This document shows, one piece after another, positions 8,673 to 17,963 of a stretch of DNA of 64,000 nt. The translations under genes and the position numbers were made by a program. The DNA comes from Pseudomonadota bacterium (lineage in GTDB: Bacteria > Myxococcota_A > UBA796 > UBA9615): assembly GCA_024229515.1 (NCBI GenBank), contig JAAESI010000193.1, positions 44,436 through 108,435 of the forward strand, given 5' to 3'. The notes beneath the pieces were generated by a model. The model saw only the letters and a program-made list of their open reading frames with translations, made no database searches and was not told the DNA's origin. How positions within the stretch are numbered: position 1 is the stretch's first letter; each line of letters starts with the position of its first letter.

Positions 8673-9956
8673 TCAGGCCTCGACGCCGGCGGCGAGCGTG
8701 GCGCGAGCCTGCTTCAGCCGGTCTGGGTAGATGGGGAAGGCGCTGCACAGCTCGTCCACGTCGAGGCGGATGCTCTGCTGCAGGGCGGCGTCGCCGGGGT
8801 CGGACAGGATCTGCACGATCCAGGAGCCGATCTGCTCCATCTCGTCTGTGCCCATGCCGCGGCTGGTCAGCGCCGGGGTGCCGATGCGCACGCCCGAAGT
8901 GACGAACGGAGAGCGCTGCTCGCCCGGCACGGTGTTCTTGTTCACCGTGATGCCGGCATGCTCCAGGGCCTGCTCGGCGTCCTTGCCGGTGACGTCGCCG
9001 CGGCGGAGGTCGACCAGCATCAGGTGGTTGTCGGTGCCGCCGGAGACCAGGTCGAGGCCGCCGTCCGTCAGCGTGAACGCCAGCGTCTTGGCGTTGTCGA
9101 TGATCTGCTTGGCGTAGGTCTTGAATTCGGGCTCCAAGGCCTCCCCGAACGCCGCCGCCTTGGCCGCGATCACGTGCATCAGGGGACCGCCCTGCATGCC
9201 CGGGAAGACCGCCGAGTTGACCGCCTTGCCGAACTGCTTGGTCGACATCGTCATGCCCCCGCGGGGGCCGCGCAGCGTCTTGTGGGTGGTCGTGGTGACG
9301 AAGTCGCAGTGGGGGACGGGGTCGGCGTGCAGGCCGGTGCAGACCAGGCCGGCGACGTGGGCGATGTCCGCCATCAGGAGGGCCCCGACCTCATCGGCGA
9401 TGGCCTTGAACTGCGCGAAGTCGAGCTCGCGGGGGTAGGCCGAGGCGCCCACGACGATCATCTTGGGCTTGTGGGCGAGCGCCTTTTCGCGCACGTCGTT
9501 GAAGTCGATGCGGCCCGTCGCCTCGTCCACGCCGTAGGCCATGACCTCGTACAGCTTCCCGGAGAAGTTCACCGGGCTCCCGTGGGTGAGGTGGCCGCCG
9601 TGGCTCAGGTTCATGCCGAGGATGCGGTCGCCCGTCTCCAGGCTCGCCATGTAGGCGGCCATGTTGGCCTGGGCGCCGGAGTGGGGCTGCACGTTGACGC
9701 GCTCGCAGCCGAACAGTTCGCGGGCGCGCTGGCGGGCGAGGTTCTCCGCCACGTCGACGTACTCGCAGCCGCCGTAGTAGCGCTTGTTGGGGTAGCCCTC
9801 GGCGTACTTGTTGGTGAGGACGGAGCCTTGCGCCTCCAGCACCGCGGAACTGACGTAGTTCTCCGACGCGATCATCTCCAGGCCGGTCTCCTGGCGAACG
9901 ACTTCTTGGGCGATGGAGCGGGCGAGGTCGGGATCGTTCTGCTGCAGCAGGGACAT
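8673..9956 (-). CDS. glyA: Serine hydroxymethyltransferase
   Basis: PLP enzyme interconverting serine plus tetrahydrofolate with glycine plus methylene-tetrahydrofolate. It is 427 aa from the ATG at 9956. The PLP lysine is K226 in [14 protein letters not shown], and the substrate-binding [24 protein letters not shown] block (31-54) is complete. A longer in-frame start would enter rpiB. It sits 7 bp from rpiB and 3 bp from nrdR, inside the operon. Confidence 0.97.
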   Translation of the reverse strand: MSLLQQNDPDLARSIAQEVVRQETGLEMIASENYVSSAVLEAQGSVLTNKYAEGYPNKRYYGGCEYVDVAENLARQRARELFGCERVNVQPHSGAQANMAAYMASLETGDRILGMNLSHGGHLTHGSPVNFSGKLYEVMAYGVDEATGRIDFNDVREKALAHKPKMIVVGASAYPRELDFAQFKAIADEVGALLMADIAHVAGLVCTGLHADPVPHCDFVTTTTHKTLRGPRGGMTMSTKQFGKAVNSAVFPGMQGGPLMHVIAAKAAAFGEALEPEFKTYAKQIIDNAKTLAFTLTDGGLDLVSGGTDNHLMLVDLRRGDVTGKDAEQALEHAGITVNKNTVPGEQRSPFVTSGVRIGTPALTSRGMGTDEMEQIGSWIVQILSDPGDAALQQSIRLDVDELCSAFPIYPDRLKQARATLAAGVEA

Positions 9957-9963
9957 CGTGGGG

Positions 9964-10389
9964 CTATCCGATCTTTTCGACGCGGCGGCTGTGGCGGCCG
10001 CCCTCGAAGTCCGCGCCGACGAAGGCATCGACGATCTCCAGGGCCAGCGACGGACCGGTCACCCGGGCCCCGAGGCAGAGCACCTGGGCGTTGTTGTGGT
10101 TGCAGATCATGCGGGCGCTGAAGACGTCGCCGCAGACGCCGGCGCGCACGCCGTCGACCTTGTTGGCGGTCATCGCCATACCCTGGCCGGTGCCGCAGAC
10201 GAGCACGCCGCGGTCCGCTTCGCCCGCGGCAACGGCACCCGCCACGGCCTTGCCGTAGTCGGGGTAGTCGACCGAGTCGGAGGCGTGGGTGCCGAGGTCG
10301 TTGATGTCGTGGCCGGCGGCGGCGAGGTGCTCCCCGATCGCCTGCTTCAACTCAACCCCACCGTGGTCGCAACCGATCGCGATTCGCAT
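9964..10389 (-). CDS. rpiB: Ribose-5-phosphate isomerase B
   Basis: Interconverts ribose-5-phosphate and ribulose-5-phosphate, linking the pentose-phosphate pathway to nucleotide and riboflavin synthesis. It is 141 aa. The N-terminal GCDHGG loop (D8, H9) and the active-site C65 in CGTGQGMAM are present, followed by [11 protein letters not shown]. It is 3 bp from fabF and 7 bp from glyA. rpiB-glyA adjacency is common in many phyla. Confidence 0.96.
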   Translation of the reverse strand: MRIAIGCDHGGVELKQAIGEHLAAAGHDINDLGTHASDSVDYPDYGKAVAGAVAAGEADRGVLVCGTGQGMAMTANKVDGVRAGVCGDVFSARMICNHNNAQVLCLGARVTGPSLALEIVDAFVGADFEGGRHSRRVEKIG

Positions 10390-10392
10390 CGC

Positions 10393-11631
<1,239 letters not shown>

Positions 11632-11689
11632 GATGCCTCCTGCCATCCCGGAAGGATGGTCTGACCAATCCTGGGCCCAAATAGCACGA

Positions 11690-11731
11690 CGGCCGGACGT
11701 TGGGGACCTCTCGGTCCCACCTGTCCGGCCG
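11690..11731 (-). promoter_or_regulatory. Nested hairpin with GAGA (GNRA) loop between acpP and fabF
   Basis: Read on the minus strand: a 9-bp outer stem CGGCCGGAC/GTCCGGCCG, a symmetric 4x4 internal loop (AGGT/CAAC), a 6-bp inner stem GGGACC/GGTCCC, and a GAGA tetraloop. All pairs are perfect over 42 nt. No U-run follows, so it is not a standard terminator. It may be an mRNA stability or processing element separating ACP from FabF expression. Confidence 0.55.
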
Positions 11732-11749
11732 GCGCGTACGTGGTGCGAG

Positions 11750-11767
11750 GCGGCGGTCTGCCGCCGC
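11750..11767 (-). terminator. GC hairpin 6 bp after the acpP stop
   Basis: A perfect 7-bp stem GCGGCGG/CCGCCGC closes a 4-nt loop directly after acpP. There is no T-run, so it may act as a partial or factor-assisted terminator, or as a 3' end stabiliser for acpP mRNA. Confidence 0.4.
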
Positions 11768-11773
11768 GAGTCC

Positions 11774-12010
11774 CTACTGGTGGGTCTCGATGTAGGTGAT
11801 GGCGTCCTTCACCGTCTGGATTCTCTCCGCCTCTTCGTCGGGGATATCCATGGAGAAAGCGTCTTCCATCGCCATGACCAGCTCAACAATGTCCAGGGAG
11901 TCGGCCCCGAGGTCGTCGATAAACGACGACTCGAGCTTCACGTCCTCGGACTTGCTGTTCAGCTGCTCGCAGATGATCTCGATTACGCGGGTCTTGATGC
12001 CTTCGGCCAT
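11774..12010 (-). CDS. acpP: Acyl carrier protein
   Basis: Carrier of growing acyl chains. It is 78 aa, highly acidic, with phosphopantetheine attachment S38 in the GADSLD motif. The ATG at 12010 gives the standard [10 protein letters not shown] terminus. No convincing Shine-Dalgarno precedes it. It lies between plsX and fabF; fabH, fabD and fabG, often found here, are missing from this locus. Hairpins flank it on both sides, fitting expression separate from its neighbours. Confidence 0.97.
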   Translation of the reverse strand: MAEGIKTRVIEIICEQLNSKSEDVKLESSFIDDLGADSLDIVELVMAMEDAFSMDIPDEEAERIQTVKDAITYIETHQ

Positions 12011-12045
12011 GTCGCGTCGCAATCTAAGTAGTTGAAATTACTGTG

Positions 12046-12064
12046 AAAAAACCGCAATAGCGGT
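12046..12064 (-). terminator. Intrinsic-terminator-like hairpin between plsX and acpP
   Basis: On the minus strand ACCGC-TATT-GCGGT is followed by a run of six T, the textbook form, though the stem is short. It could end plsX transcripts. It also begins only about 5 nt after the start point predicted from the adjacent promoter, where it could instead cap the acpP mRNA 5' end. Confidence 0.55.
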
Positions 12065-12075
12065 GAAGTCGGCCG

Positions 12076-12103
12076 ATTGTACCACCCGAATTCCCAAGTT
12101 CAA
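12076..12103 (-). promoter_or_regulatory. Candidate sigma70 promoter for acpP
   Basis: On the minus strand TTGAAC (12103-12098, overlapping the plsX stop) is followed by 16 nt and TACAAT (12081-12076). The predicted start is near 12069. The elements match 4/6 and 5/6 of consensus. Confidence 0.5.
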
Positions 12104-13119
12104 CCGTCCACGGGCGCAGCTTGTTCCCTCAGTCCGCCGCCGAGGCGTTCGCGGATTCGGTCCGGCAGCTGCGCGTGCGCGAGGCGGTCGGCGAACCGGA
12201 GCGCTGCGGCCACCGCCTCAGCGTCGCTGGAGCCGTGGCCGATGAGGGCGCACGCATCGATGCCAAGGAGCAGTCCGCCACCCGCGGTGCGGGGGTCCAG
12301 GTGCCCCAGTTGGGCTTTGACGACCGGCTTGAGGAGGGCGGCACCGACCTTGCCGCGGACCGACGATTCGATTCCGCTGCGCATCCGGTCGACGGCGTGG
12401 CTGAGGATCCCCTCGGCCGTCTTGAGGGCGATGTTCCCGGTCCAGCCGTCGGTCACGACCACGTCAACCGCCCCCGCGAGGAGCTCGGCGGGCTCGATGT
12501 GGCCGGCGAAGTCGACCCCGGGGTCGGCGCCGATCAGCTCCGCCGCGGACCGCACTAGGTCGGTGCCCTTGCCGTCTTCTTCGCCGTTGCTGAGCAGGCC
12601 CACGCGCGGGGCGGGGATCCCGAAGGCGATCTCCGAGAGGGCGGCGCCCATGATCGCGAACTGGTGCAAGTGCTCGGCGCGGCAGTCGAGGTTGGCGCCC
12701 GCATCCAGCAGGACCACGGGGGTCTCGGGCTGGGGCACGAGCGCGGCGATCGCGGGGCGGAGCACGCCGTCGAGGCGGCCGGTGACGAACATGCCCATGG
12801 CGAGGGCCGCCCCGGAGTTGCCCATCGTGACGACGGCGTCGGCCTGATCGTTGCGGAGCAGCTCGAACGCTACGCGGAGGGAGCTGTCCTTCTTGCGGCG
12901 GAGGGCGGATCGCGGCGCGTCGTCCATCTCCACGACCTCGGAGGCGTGGTGGACGTGCAGGTTCGGGGGGAGTCCCCCGCGCACTTTGATGGGATCGTCT
13001 AGGACCGCCTCGTCGCCGACGAGGAGGATGTGGAAGCCATCGACGGCCGCGGCGAATGCGCCTGCGACCGTGGCTTCGGGGGCATGGTCACCCCCCATTG
13101 CGTCCAGAGCGATGCGCAC
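12100..13119 (-). CDS. plsX: Phosphate acyltransferase PlsX
   Basis: Converts acyl-ACP to acyl-phosphate for phospholipid synthesis. It is 339 aa. It has the N-terminal MRIALDAMGGDHAPEATV signature, VTMGNSGAALA near 96-106, and the later VVTDGWTGNIALKTAEG block. It follows rpmF by 15 bp, the classic rpmF-plsX pair. The downstream fabH found in many genomes is replaced by a terminator-like hairpin and acpP. Confidence 0.96.
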   Translation of the reverse strand: MRIALDAMGGDHAPEATVAGAFAAAVDGFHILLVGDEAVLDDPIKVRGGLPPNLHVHHASEVVEMDDAPRSALRRKKDSSLRVAFELLRNDQADAVVTMGNSGAALAMGMFVTGRLDGVLRPAIAALVPQPETPVVLLDAGANLDCRAEHLHQFAIMGAALSEIAFGIPAPRVGLLSNGEEDGKGTDLVRSAAELIGADPGVDFAGHIEPAELLAGAVDVVVTDGWTGNIALKTAEGILSHAVDRMRSGIESSVRGKVGAALLKPVVKAQLGHLDPRTAGGGLLLGIDACALIGHGSSDAEAVAAALRFADRLAHAQLPDRIRERLGGGLREQAAPVDG

Positions 13120-13134
13120 CGGGCGCTCGGCCGA

Positions 13135-13320
13135 CTAGGCCTCCTGGACGTCGAACACGCGACGACCGCGGTAGGTACCGCACTCGAGGCACACGCGGTG
13201 GCGCTGCTTCCACTCGCCGCAGTTCTCGCACTTGATGAGCGCGGTCTTGAACTGGAGCGCGTCGTGGGCCCGCCGCTTGTCGCGCCGGGTCTTGCTGGTC
13301 TTTCGCTGGGGGACTGCCAT
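13135..13320 (-). CDS. rpmF: 50S ribosomal protein L32
   Basis: Small basic ribosomal protein of 61 aa. The N terminus MAVPQRKTSKTRRDKRR is typical. Zinc-binding C31/C34 and C44/C47 are all present (the C+ form). An AGGAG lies about 10 nt before the ATG. A strong promoter sits just upstream over the end of yceD. Confidence 0.97.
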   Translation of the reverse strand: MAVPQRKTSKTRRDKRRAHDALQFKTALIKCENCGEWKQRHRVCLECGTYRGRRVFDVQEA

Positions 13321-13352
13321 CGGTCTAAAACTCCTGCCTTCACGGCCGCGCC

Positions 13353-13380
13353 ATTATGGGAAGGAACGTTCGGGTGTCAA
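13353..13380 (-). promoter_or_regulatory. Sigma70 promoter for rpmF-plsX
   Basis: On the minus strand a perfect TTGACA (13380-13375) is followed by 16 nt and CATAAT (13358-13353), 5/6 of consensus. The -35 overlaps the yceD stop. The likely start is near 13346, giving a leader of about 26 nt to rpmF. Confidence 0.7.
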
Positions 13381-13922
13381 TCCCCGAGCTTGAGGTCCTT
13401 CAATGCGGCCCATCGTGAATCGATCTCTGGTTCGCACGTGCACGCCTCGTCGTTGAGCTCCGCGCCGCACCCCTGGCAGATGCCTTTGCACTCGTCTTTG
13501 CAGAGCGGCTTGAGGGGGAGGGCGAGCTGGATCTCCTCGCGCAGGAGGGTCTCCAGATCGACGACATCGTCCACGATTTCGCTGCGATCGAGGTCGTCGT
13601 CGGTGAGCTCGATCTCCTCGTCGTCCTCGTCGTCGCCCGCGGCCTCGCGCATGAGGATCTGAAACATCCCGCGCTTCAGCGGCTGGCGGTACGCATTGAG
13701 GCAGCGCACGCAGGTCTGGCCCACCTCCGCAGTGAGCGTGCCCTCGACGTCGACCCGCTTGGGCCAGCGCTCGAGCTTGAGCTCCGCGCGGCCGGTGGCG
13801 GTGTTCTCCGTCGCCTCCGCCAGGAGCGCCGCGAACTGCGGCAGCGCCTCGTCGAAGACGACCTCCTCGCCGGCGTCGGGGATCTCCTCGACGGGGATCT
13901 TCAGGGGGTTGCGGCGGCTCAC
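13377..13922 (-). CDS. DUF177/YceD-family protein
   Basis: YceD-like protein of 181 aa, commonly encoded next to rpmF and implicated in 23S rRNA maturation or ribosome biogenesis. It has C71/C74 (CVRCL) and a second Cys cluster at C141, C145, C149 and C152 (LCKDECKGICQGCG), probably binding metal, with a DDEDDEE acidic segment between them. The GTG start at 13922 overlaps the gltX stop as GTGA. Confidence 0.88.
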   Translation of the reverse strand: MSRRNPLKIPVEEIPDAGEEVVFDEALPQFAALLAEATENTATGRAELKLERWPKRVDVEGTLTAEVGQTCVRCLNAYRQPLKRGMFQILMREAAGDDEDDEEIELTDDDLDRSEIVDDVVDLETLLREEIQLALPLKPLCKDECKGICQGCGAELNDEACTCEPEIDSRWAALKDLKLGD

Positions 13923-15328
13923 GGTGCGGGCGCGGGGGCCGCCTGCGCGAGGTCGATGGCGGCCTTGATGCGGGTGATCGACTTGTCCCGACCGAGCGCC
14001 GACAGCGTCTCGAAGATCCCGGGGGAGACCTTGGTGCCGGTGACGGCGACGCGCAGCGGCTGGGCGATCTTGCCCATGCCCAGCTCCAGCCGCTCCATGA
14101 CCTCCTTGGCGGCGGTCTCCAGCGCGGCCTCGTTCCACTCCGGGAGCGGCTCGAACGCGGCGAGGGACGCCTCCAGGGCGGGCAGGGTCGCGGCCTTCAA
14201 GAACTTCTTCGTGGCCCTGGGCTCGTACGCGATCTCGTCGTTCCAATAGAAGGCGCCCTGGTTGCGCAGCTCCACGACGGTGCGGGCCCGCTCCTTGAGG
14301 GTGTCGATCTGCTCGATGGAGCCGCCGACCTGCTCCGCGAGGGCGGCCGAGTCGGTGCGCATCATCCACTGGTGGTTGGTCCACAGCAGCTTGCCGGGGT
14401 TCCAGACGCCGGGGGACTTGCCGCAGCCTTCCAGGGAGAAGGCGTCGATCAGCTCCGCGCGCGTGAAGAGCTCCTGATCGCCGTGGCTCCAGCCGAGGCG
14501 GGCGAGGAAGTTGACCATCGCGTCGGGGAGGTAGCCCTCCTCGGAGTAGGACATGACGTTGGTGGCGCCGTGCCGCTTGCTGAGCCGCTTCTTGTCCTCG
14601 CCGAGGATGAGCGGGACGTGGGCGAACTTCGGCGGGGTCAGCCCCAGCGCGTTGTAGATGAGGATCTGCTTGGGGGTGTTGGCGAGGTGATCGTCGCCGC
14701 GGACCACGTGGGTCACGTTCATCGTGTGGTCGTCGACCACCACCACGAAGTTGTACAGCGGGTCGCCGTTGCTCCTCACGATCACCATGTCGCCGAGCTC
14801 GGCGTTGGGGAACGTGACGGGGCCCTTCACGAGGTCGTCGACGACCACCTCGCCATCGAGGGGGACGCGGAGGCGCCACACGTAGGGCCGCTCGTCGCCG
14901 TCCCAGGAGGCGGGGTCGATGTTGCGGCAGGTGCCCTGGTAGATGGCGCGACGGCCCTCGGCGCGGCACTGCTCGCGGGCAGCGTCGAGCTCCTCGCGGG
15001 TGCAGTAGCAGCGGTAGGCGTGGCCGGTGTCGAGCAGCTTGCCGACGTGCTCGGTGTAGATGTCCTTGCGCATCGACTGCCGGTAGGGGCCGGCGGGACC
15101 GCCGACGTCGGGGCCTTCGTCCCAGTCGAGGCCGAGCCAGCGCATCCCCTCGACGATCGCGGCGATCGACTCGTCGGTGGACTTCTCCTGGTTGGTGTCC
15201 TCGATGCGGAGGATGAAGCGGCCGCCGTGGCGGCGCGCGAGGAGCCAGCAGAACAGGGCGGTGCGGGCGCCTCCGATGTGGAGGAAGCCGGACGGGCTGG
15301 GGGCGAATCGAGTCACGGGCGGAGTCAT
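13919..15328 (-). CDS. gltX: Glutamyl-tRNA synthetase
   Basis: Class I synthetase of 469 aa charging tRNA-Glu. It has the HIGH-type motif PSPSGFLHIGGARTA (10-24), a Cys cluster beginning YRCYCTREELDAAREQC, and the KMSKS-type loop DKKRLSKRHGA. The ATG at 15328 has GGAGG 7 nt upstream. It heads the eleven-gene minus-strand run, and its 5' end faces the metalloprotease gene 28 bp away. Confidence 0.96.
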   Translation of the reverse strand: MTPPVTRFAPSPSGFLHIGGARTALFCWLLARRHGGRFILRIEDTNQEKSTDESIAAIVEGMRWLGLDWDEGPDVGGPAGPYRQSMRKDIYTEHVGKLLDTGHAYRCYCTREELDAAREQCRAEGRRAIYQGTCRNIDPASWDGDERPYVWRLRVPLDGEVVVDDLVKGPVTFPNAELGDMVIVRSNGDPLYNFVVVVDDHTMNVTHVVRGDDHLANTPKQILIYNALGLTPPKFAHVPLILGEDKKRLSKRHGATNVMSYSEEGYLPDAMVNFLARLGWSHGDQELFTRAELIDAFSLEGCGKSPGVWNPGKLLWTNHQWMMRTDSAALAEQVGGSIEQIDTLKERARTVVELRNQGAFYWNDEIAYEPRATKKFLKAATLPALEASLAAFEPLPEWNEAALETAAKEVMERLELGMGKIAQPLRVAVTGTKVSPGIFETLSALGRDKSITRIKAAIDLAQAAPAPAP

Positions 15329-15356
15329 GTCGCAACCTCCTATAGTTCGGTCCAAC

Positions 15357-16670
15357 GTGCGTCAACTTCTCATCGTCTTGATCGCCCTCCTGCTGCCCGC
15401 TTCGGCGGGGGCCTACACCTTCGCCACGGACACCGGGGACGACACCGGAAACCCGCTGCGGTGGAGCACGGACGGGGATCCGATCCCGGTGCGCCAGCAC
15501 CACCTGGGGGGCGGAGAGCTTCCGGCGTGGCTGATCCATTCAGCGGCGCGGAACGCGATGCAGAGCTGGGTGGAGGTGCGGGAGGCGAGCTTCTCGTTCA
15601 AGGAGACGAGCGTGTACTTCGGGGTGCCGTGCCCCCACGCGATCCCCACCGACGACCTGTCGCTGATCGAGCAGGTCTGCGGCGGGCCGATGCCGGACCA
15701 CGACTTCCTGAACGCGCTCTACTTCATCGAGACGGTGTGGCCGTTCGGTGAGGAGGTGATCGCGCTGACCACGCTGTCGTGGAGCGAGGGCGGGGTCCTG
15801 GTCGATGCGGACATTTCCTACAACGGCCTGGACTACGGCTGGACGGTGTTCGACGACGTCATCGACGTGGACGTGGAGTCGATCACGCTGCACGAGATGG
15901 GGCACTTCCTGGGCCTCGGCCACAGCCAGGAGATCGGCGCGGTCATGCGGATCGACTACCAGGAGGGCACGCTCGCACGCGTGCTCGGCAGCGACGACGC
16001 CGCCGGCGTGGCCCAGCTGTACCCCTGCAACTCGGGCAACTGCATCGGGCAGGTGACGCACGACGCGCCGGACAAGTGCGACATGGCGTCGGCGGGCCGC
16101 GGCGGCCTCGTCGGGCTGTCCCTGGTGCTCGTGGCCGTGGCGTGGCGGCGGCGATCCTCTGCTGCGGCGGCGTTGGCGGGGTTGGGGCTCATGCTCGTGC
16201 CCCTGCCCGCGACGACGTCGACGGTGGCGGCGCTGGACGTGACGGATCTGGCCGATCGCGCCGATCGCGTGGTCCGCGGGACGGTCGCCGCGGTGACCCC
16301 GTACTCCGATCGCCTGGTCCGGTCGGAGATCGAGATCGAGGTCGCCGAGGACTGGAAGGGCGGGGGAGCGCGCACGATCGTGCTGGACCAGCCCGGAGGC
16401 TTGATGCCCGACGGCAGCGGCACGCGGGTGTTCGGCATGCCGCGGTTCGAGGCGGGGGATGAGGTCGTGCTGTTCCTGGCGGAGCACGAGCTCGTCGGCA
16501 CGCGCGTGCTGGGTCTGGCGCAGGGTGCATTCGAAGTGCAGACCGACGGGACGGTGAGCAGGGATCTGTCGGGGCTGATGCTGGCGCGCGTGGGCGGGCA
16601 CCGGGTGCCGGACGTGGTGAAGGCTCCGAGGACGGTGGAGGAGCTTCGAGCTGCAGTGCAAGGCCCCTAG
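15357..16670 (+). CDS. Secreted matrixin-like metalloprotease with internal sorting signal and second C-terminal domain
   Basis: From the GTG at 15357 (437 aa) a signal peptide of about 19 residues leads to a metzincin domain. H179-E180-xx-H183-xxG-xx-H189 (HEMGHFLGLGHS) and Met-turn M197 are visible. At 241-266 comes a Cys, then a hydrophobic helix, then RRR, which looks like a complete MYXO-CTERM signal. The frame continues through a second hydrophobic stretch (268-285) into a 150-residue beta-rich module (DLADRADRVVRGTVAAV onward). It looks like two secreted proteins fused in frame. An ATG at 15327 is possible but would overlap the divergent gltX start. Confidence 0.8.
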   Translation: MRQLLIVLIALLLPASAGAYTFATDTGDDTGNPLRWSTDGDPIPVRQHHLGGGELPAWLIHSAARNAMQSWVEVREASFSFKETSVYFGVPCPHAIPTDDLSLIEQVCGGPMPDHDFLNALYFIETVWPFGEEVIALTTLSWSEGGVLVDADISYNGLDYGWTVFDDVIDVDVESITLHEMGHFLGLGHSQEIGAVMRIDYQEGTLARVLGSDDAAGVAQLYPCNSGNCIGQVTHDAPDKCDMASAGRGGLVGLSLVLVAVAWRRRSSAAAALAGLGLMLVPLPATTSTVAALDVTDLADRADRVVRGTVAAVTPYSDRLVRSEIEIEVAEDWKGGGARTIVLDQPGGLMPDGSGTRVFGMPRFEAGDEVVLFLAEHELVGTRVLGLAQGAFEVQTDGTVSRDLSGLMLARVGGHRVPDVVKAPRTVEELRAAVQGP

Positions 16671-17001
16671 GGCCGCGCAGCGCCGAAGGCGCGTAGGTCC
16701 AAGGAAGCTCCGGGTGCTCTGCGGAATGAGTAGATCCGCCACGTTCAAGCGGCTACCAGACCTCGTATATCTCCGCTGCCAACACCCTGTCACCCCGGAA
16801 CCGCCGCAAGCTCCAAGCGCGACGCGGGGCGCGCTCGAAATCGTGGGCTTTCGGCTGGTCGGAGCTCCTGCGGTGCGTTGGCAGACAAGGTGATCTGGAC
16901 TGGCCACCGCTCAACGGTCGCAGATCTGCTCATTCCGCAGAGCACCCGGGGCTTCTTTGGACTACGCGCGCCTTCGCGCGCTGCGCGGCCTGAAGGCCTT
17001 G
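16660..17001. repeat. Long imperfect inverted repeat (REPIN/MITE-like) between convergent genes
   Basis: About 85 bp at 16671-16752 recurs as its reverse complement at 16907-16990 with roughly 85% identity, including a perfect core of just over 20 bp. AAGGCC lies at each outer edge (16660, 16993). Each arm begins with its own GCGC-rich hairpin. About 150 bp of unique sequence lies between the arms, with no convincing gene. This fills the gap between the metalloprotease and the next gene. Confidence 0.75.
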
Positions 17002-17016
17002 CCGTGAGATCCCCGC

Positions 17017-17919
17017 TCAGTCGTCGTCCACGATCTGCAGCGTCCCGCCCGGCCCGGGGCGCAAACCGGCTTTGCCGATCGCGCTCGCGTCCAGCGTCTG
17101 AAGCAGCGACGGGATCTTGCGGAGCACCGCGCCCCGCTCCGCCGTCGACGCCTCCTGCCACCGCTCCAGCGCGCGCCGCTCCGTCTCCAGGGTGTCGCGT
17201 TCCTGGTCCAACACCGCCACCCGCCGCAGCTCGGGGCCGAGGCCGCGGAGCATCGCAGCGCTGTCCACGAGGGCGTCCCAGTTGTCCGTGTTCCAGCCCG
17301 CGACGGCCGCCTCCGACGAGGGGCGGGCCAGCGCCGGGGGCGCCCAGTGCACCGACGGATCGGCGGGCTCCGCCTGCGTGCGCGCGGGGGATGCAAACTC
17401 CCACTTGAGGGTCGCGACCGCCCGCTCGGTGCCGTACTCGGGCGACTCGAGGTCCAGGGAGACCAGCCGGACCACCCGCGGCTGTCGGTAGAACGCCTCC
17501 AGGAACGGCGGCAGCTCCACGCGGTCGCCCTCGACCGTCAGCGCGGCCGGGACCACGTCGAAGGCTTCGCCCCGTCGGGGGGTGCCGAGCCGGAACGAGG
17601 AGGCCTCCAGCCCCGACGCCTCCGCCAACTGCTCGAGCGCCCCGCGCACGACGACCTCGTCGTCCGCCGCGAGCAGATGCAGCCGTCGGTCCGCGGCCGA
17701 ACGCCGCTCCCGGTCCAGCGCCGCGGTGACGTCGGGCTCCCGCGCCAGCCATGTCTGGGCGTGGCTGATGCGATTCAGACACGCCTCGTTCGCGGCATCG
17801 ATGAGCCTGCCCTGACGCAGGGCCGGCCGCGCGACCGTCGCGATCGCGGCTCCCCCAACGGTGAGCAGCGCCGCTGCCACGAGCACGCGTCCGAACACGG
17901 GGGGGAGGGGGGCTGACAC
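17017..17919 (-). CDS. Single-pass membrane protein, PilO/GspM-like (tentative)
   Basis: About 300 aa. One N-terminal membrane helix (RVLVAAALLTVGGAAIATV) is followed by a helical, coiled-coil-like stretch. A beta/alpha segment follows in which VELPPFLEAFYRQPRVVRLVSLDLES resembles the ferredoxin-like domain of PilO/GspM pilus or secretion assembly proteins, and then a second helical region. No other pilus genes are nearby, so the role is uncertain. The start is unclear: an ATG at 17961 would leave 2 bp to the divergent meaB, so I prefer the GTG at 17919 (17937 is also possible). Confidence 0.6.
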   Translation of the reverse strand: MSAPLPPVFGRVLVAAALLTVGGAAIATVARPALRQGRLIDAANEACLNRISHAQTWLAREPDVTAALDRERRSAADRRLHLLAADDEVVVRGALEQLAEASGLEASSFRLGTPRRGEAFDVVPAALTVEGDRVELPPFLEAFYRQPRVVRLVSLDLESPEYGTERAVATLKWEFASPARTQAEPADPSVHWAPPALARPSSEAAVAGWNTDNWDALVDSAAMLRGLGPELRRVAVLDQERDTLETERRALERWQEASTAERGAVLRKIPSLLQTLDASAIGKAGLRPGPGGTLQIVDDD

Positions 17920-17963
17920 GGCCGCCGTTTGTAGCACGGCCTGCGTGGCATACTCCCGCACCC

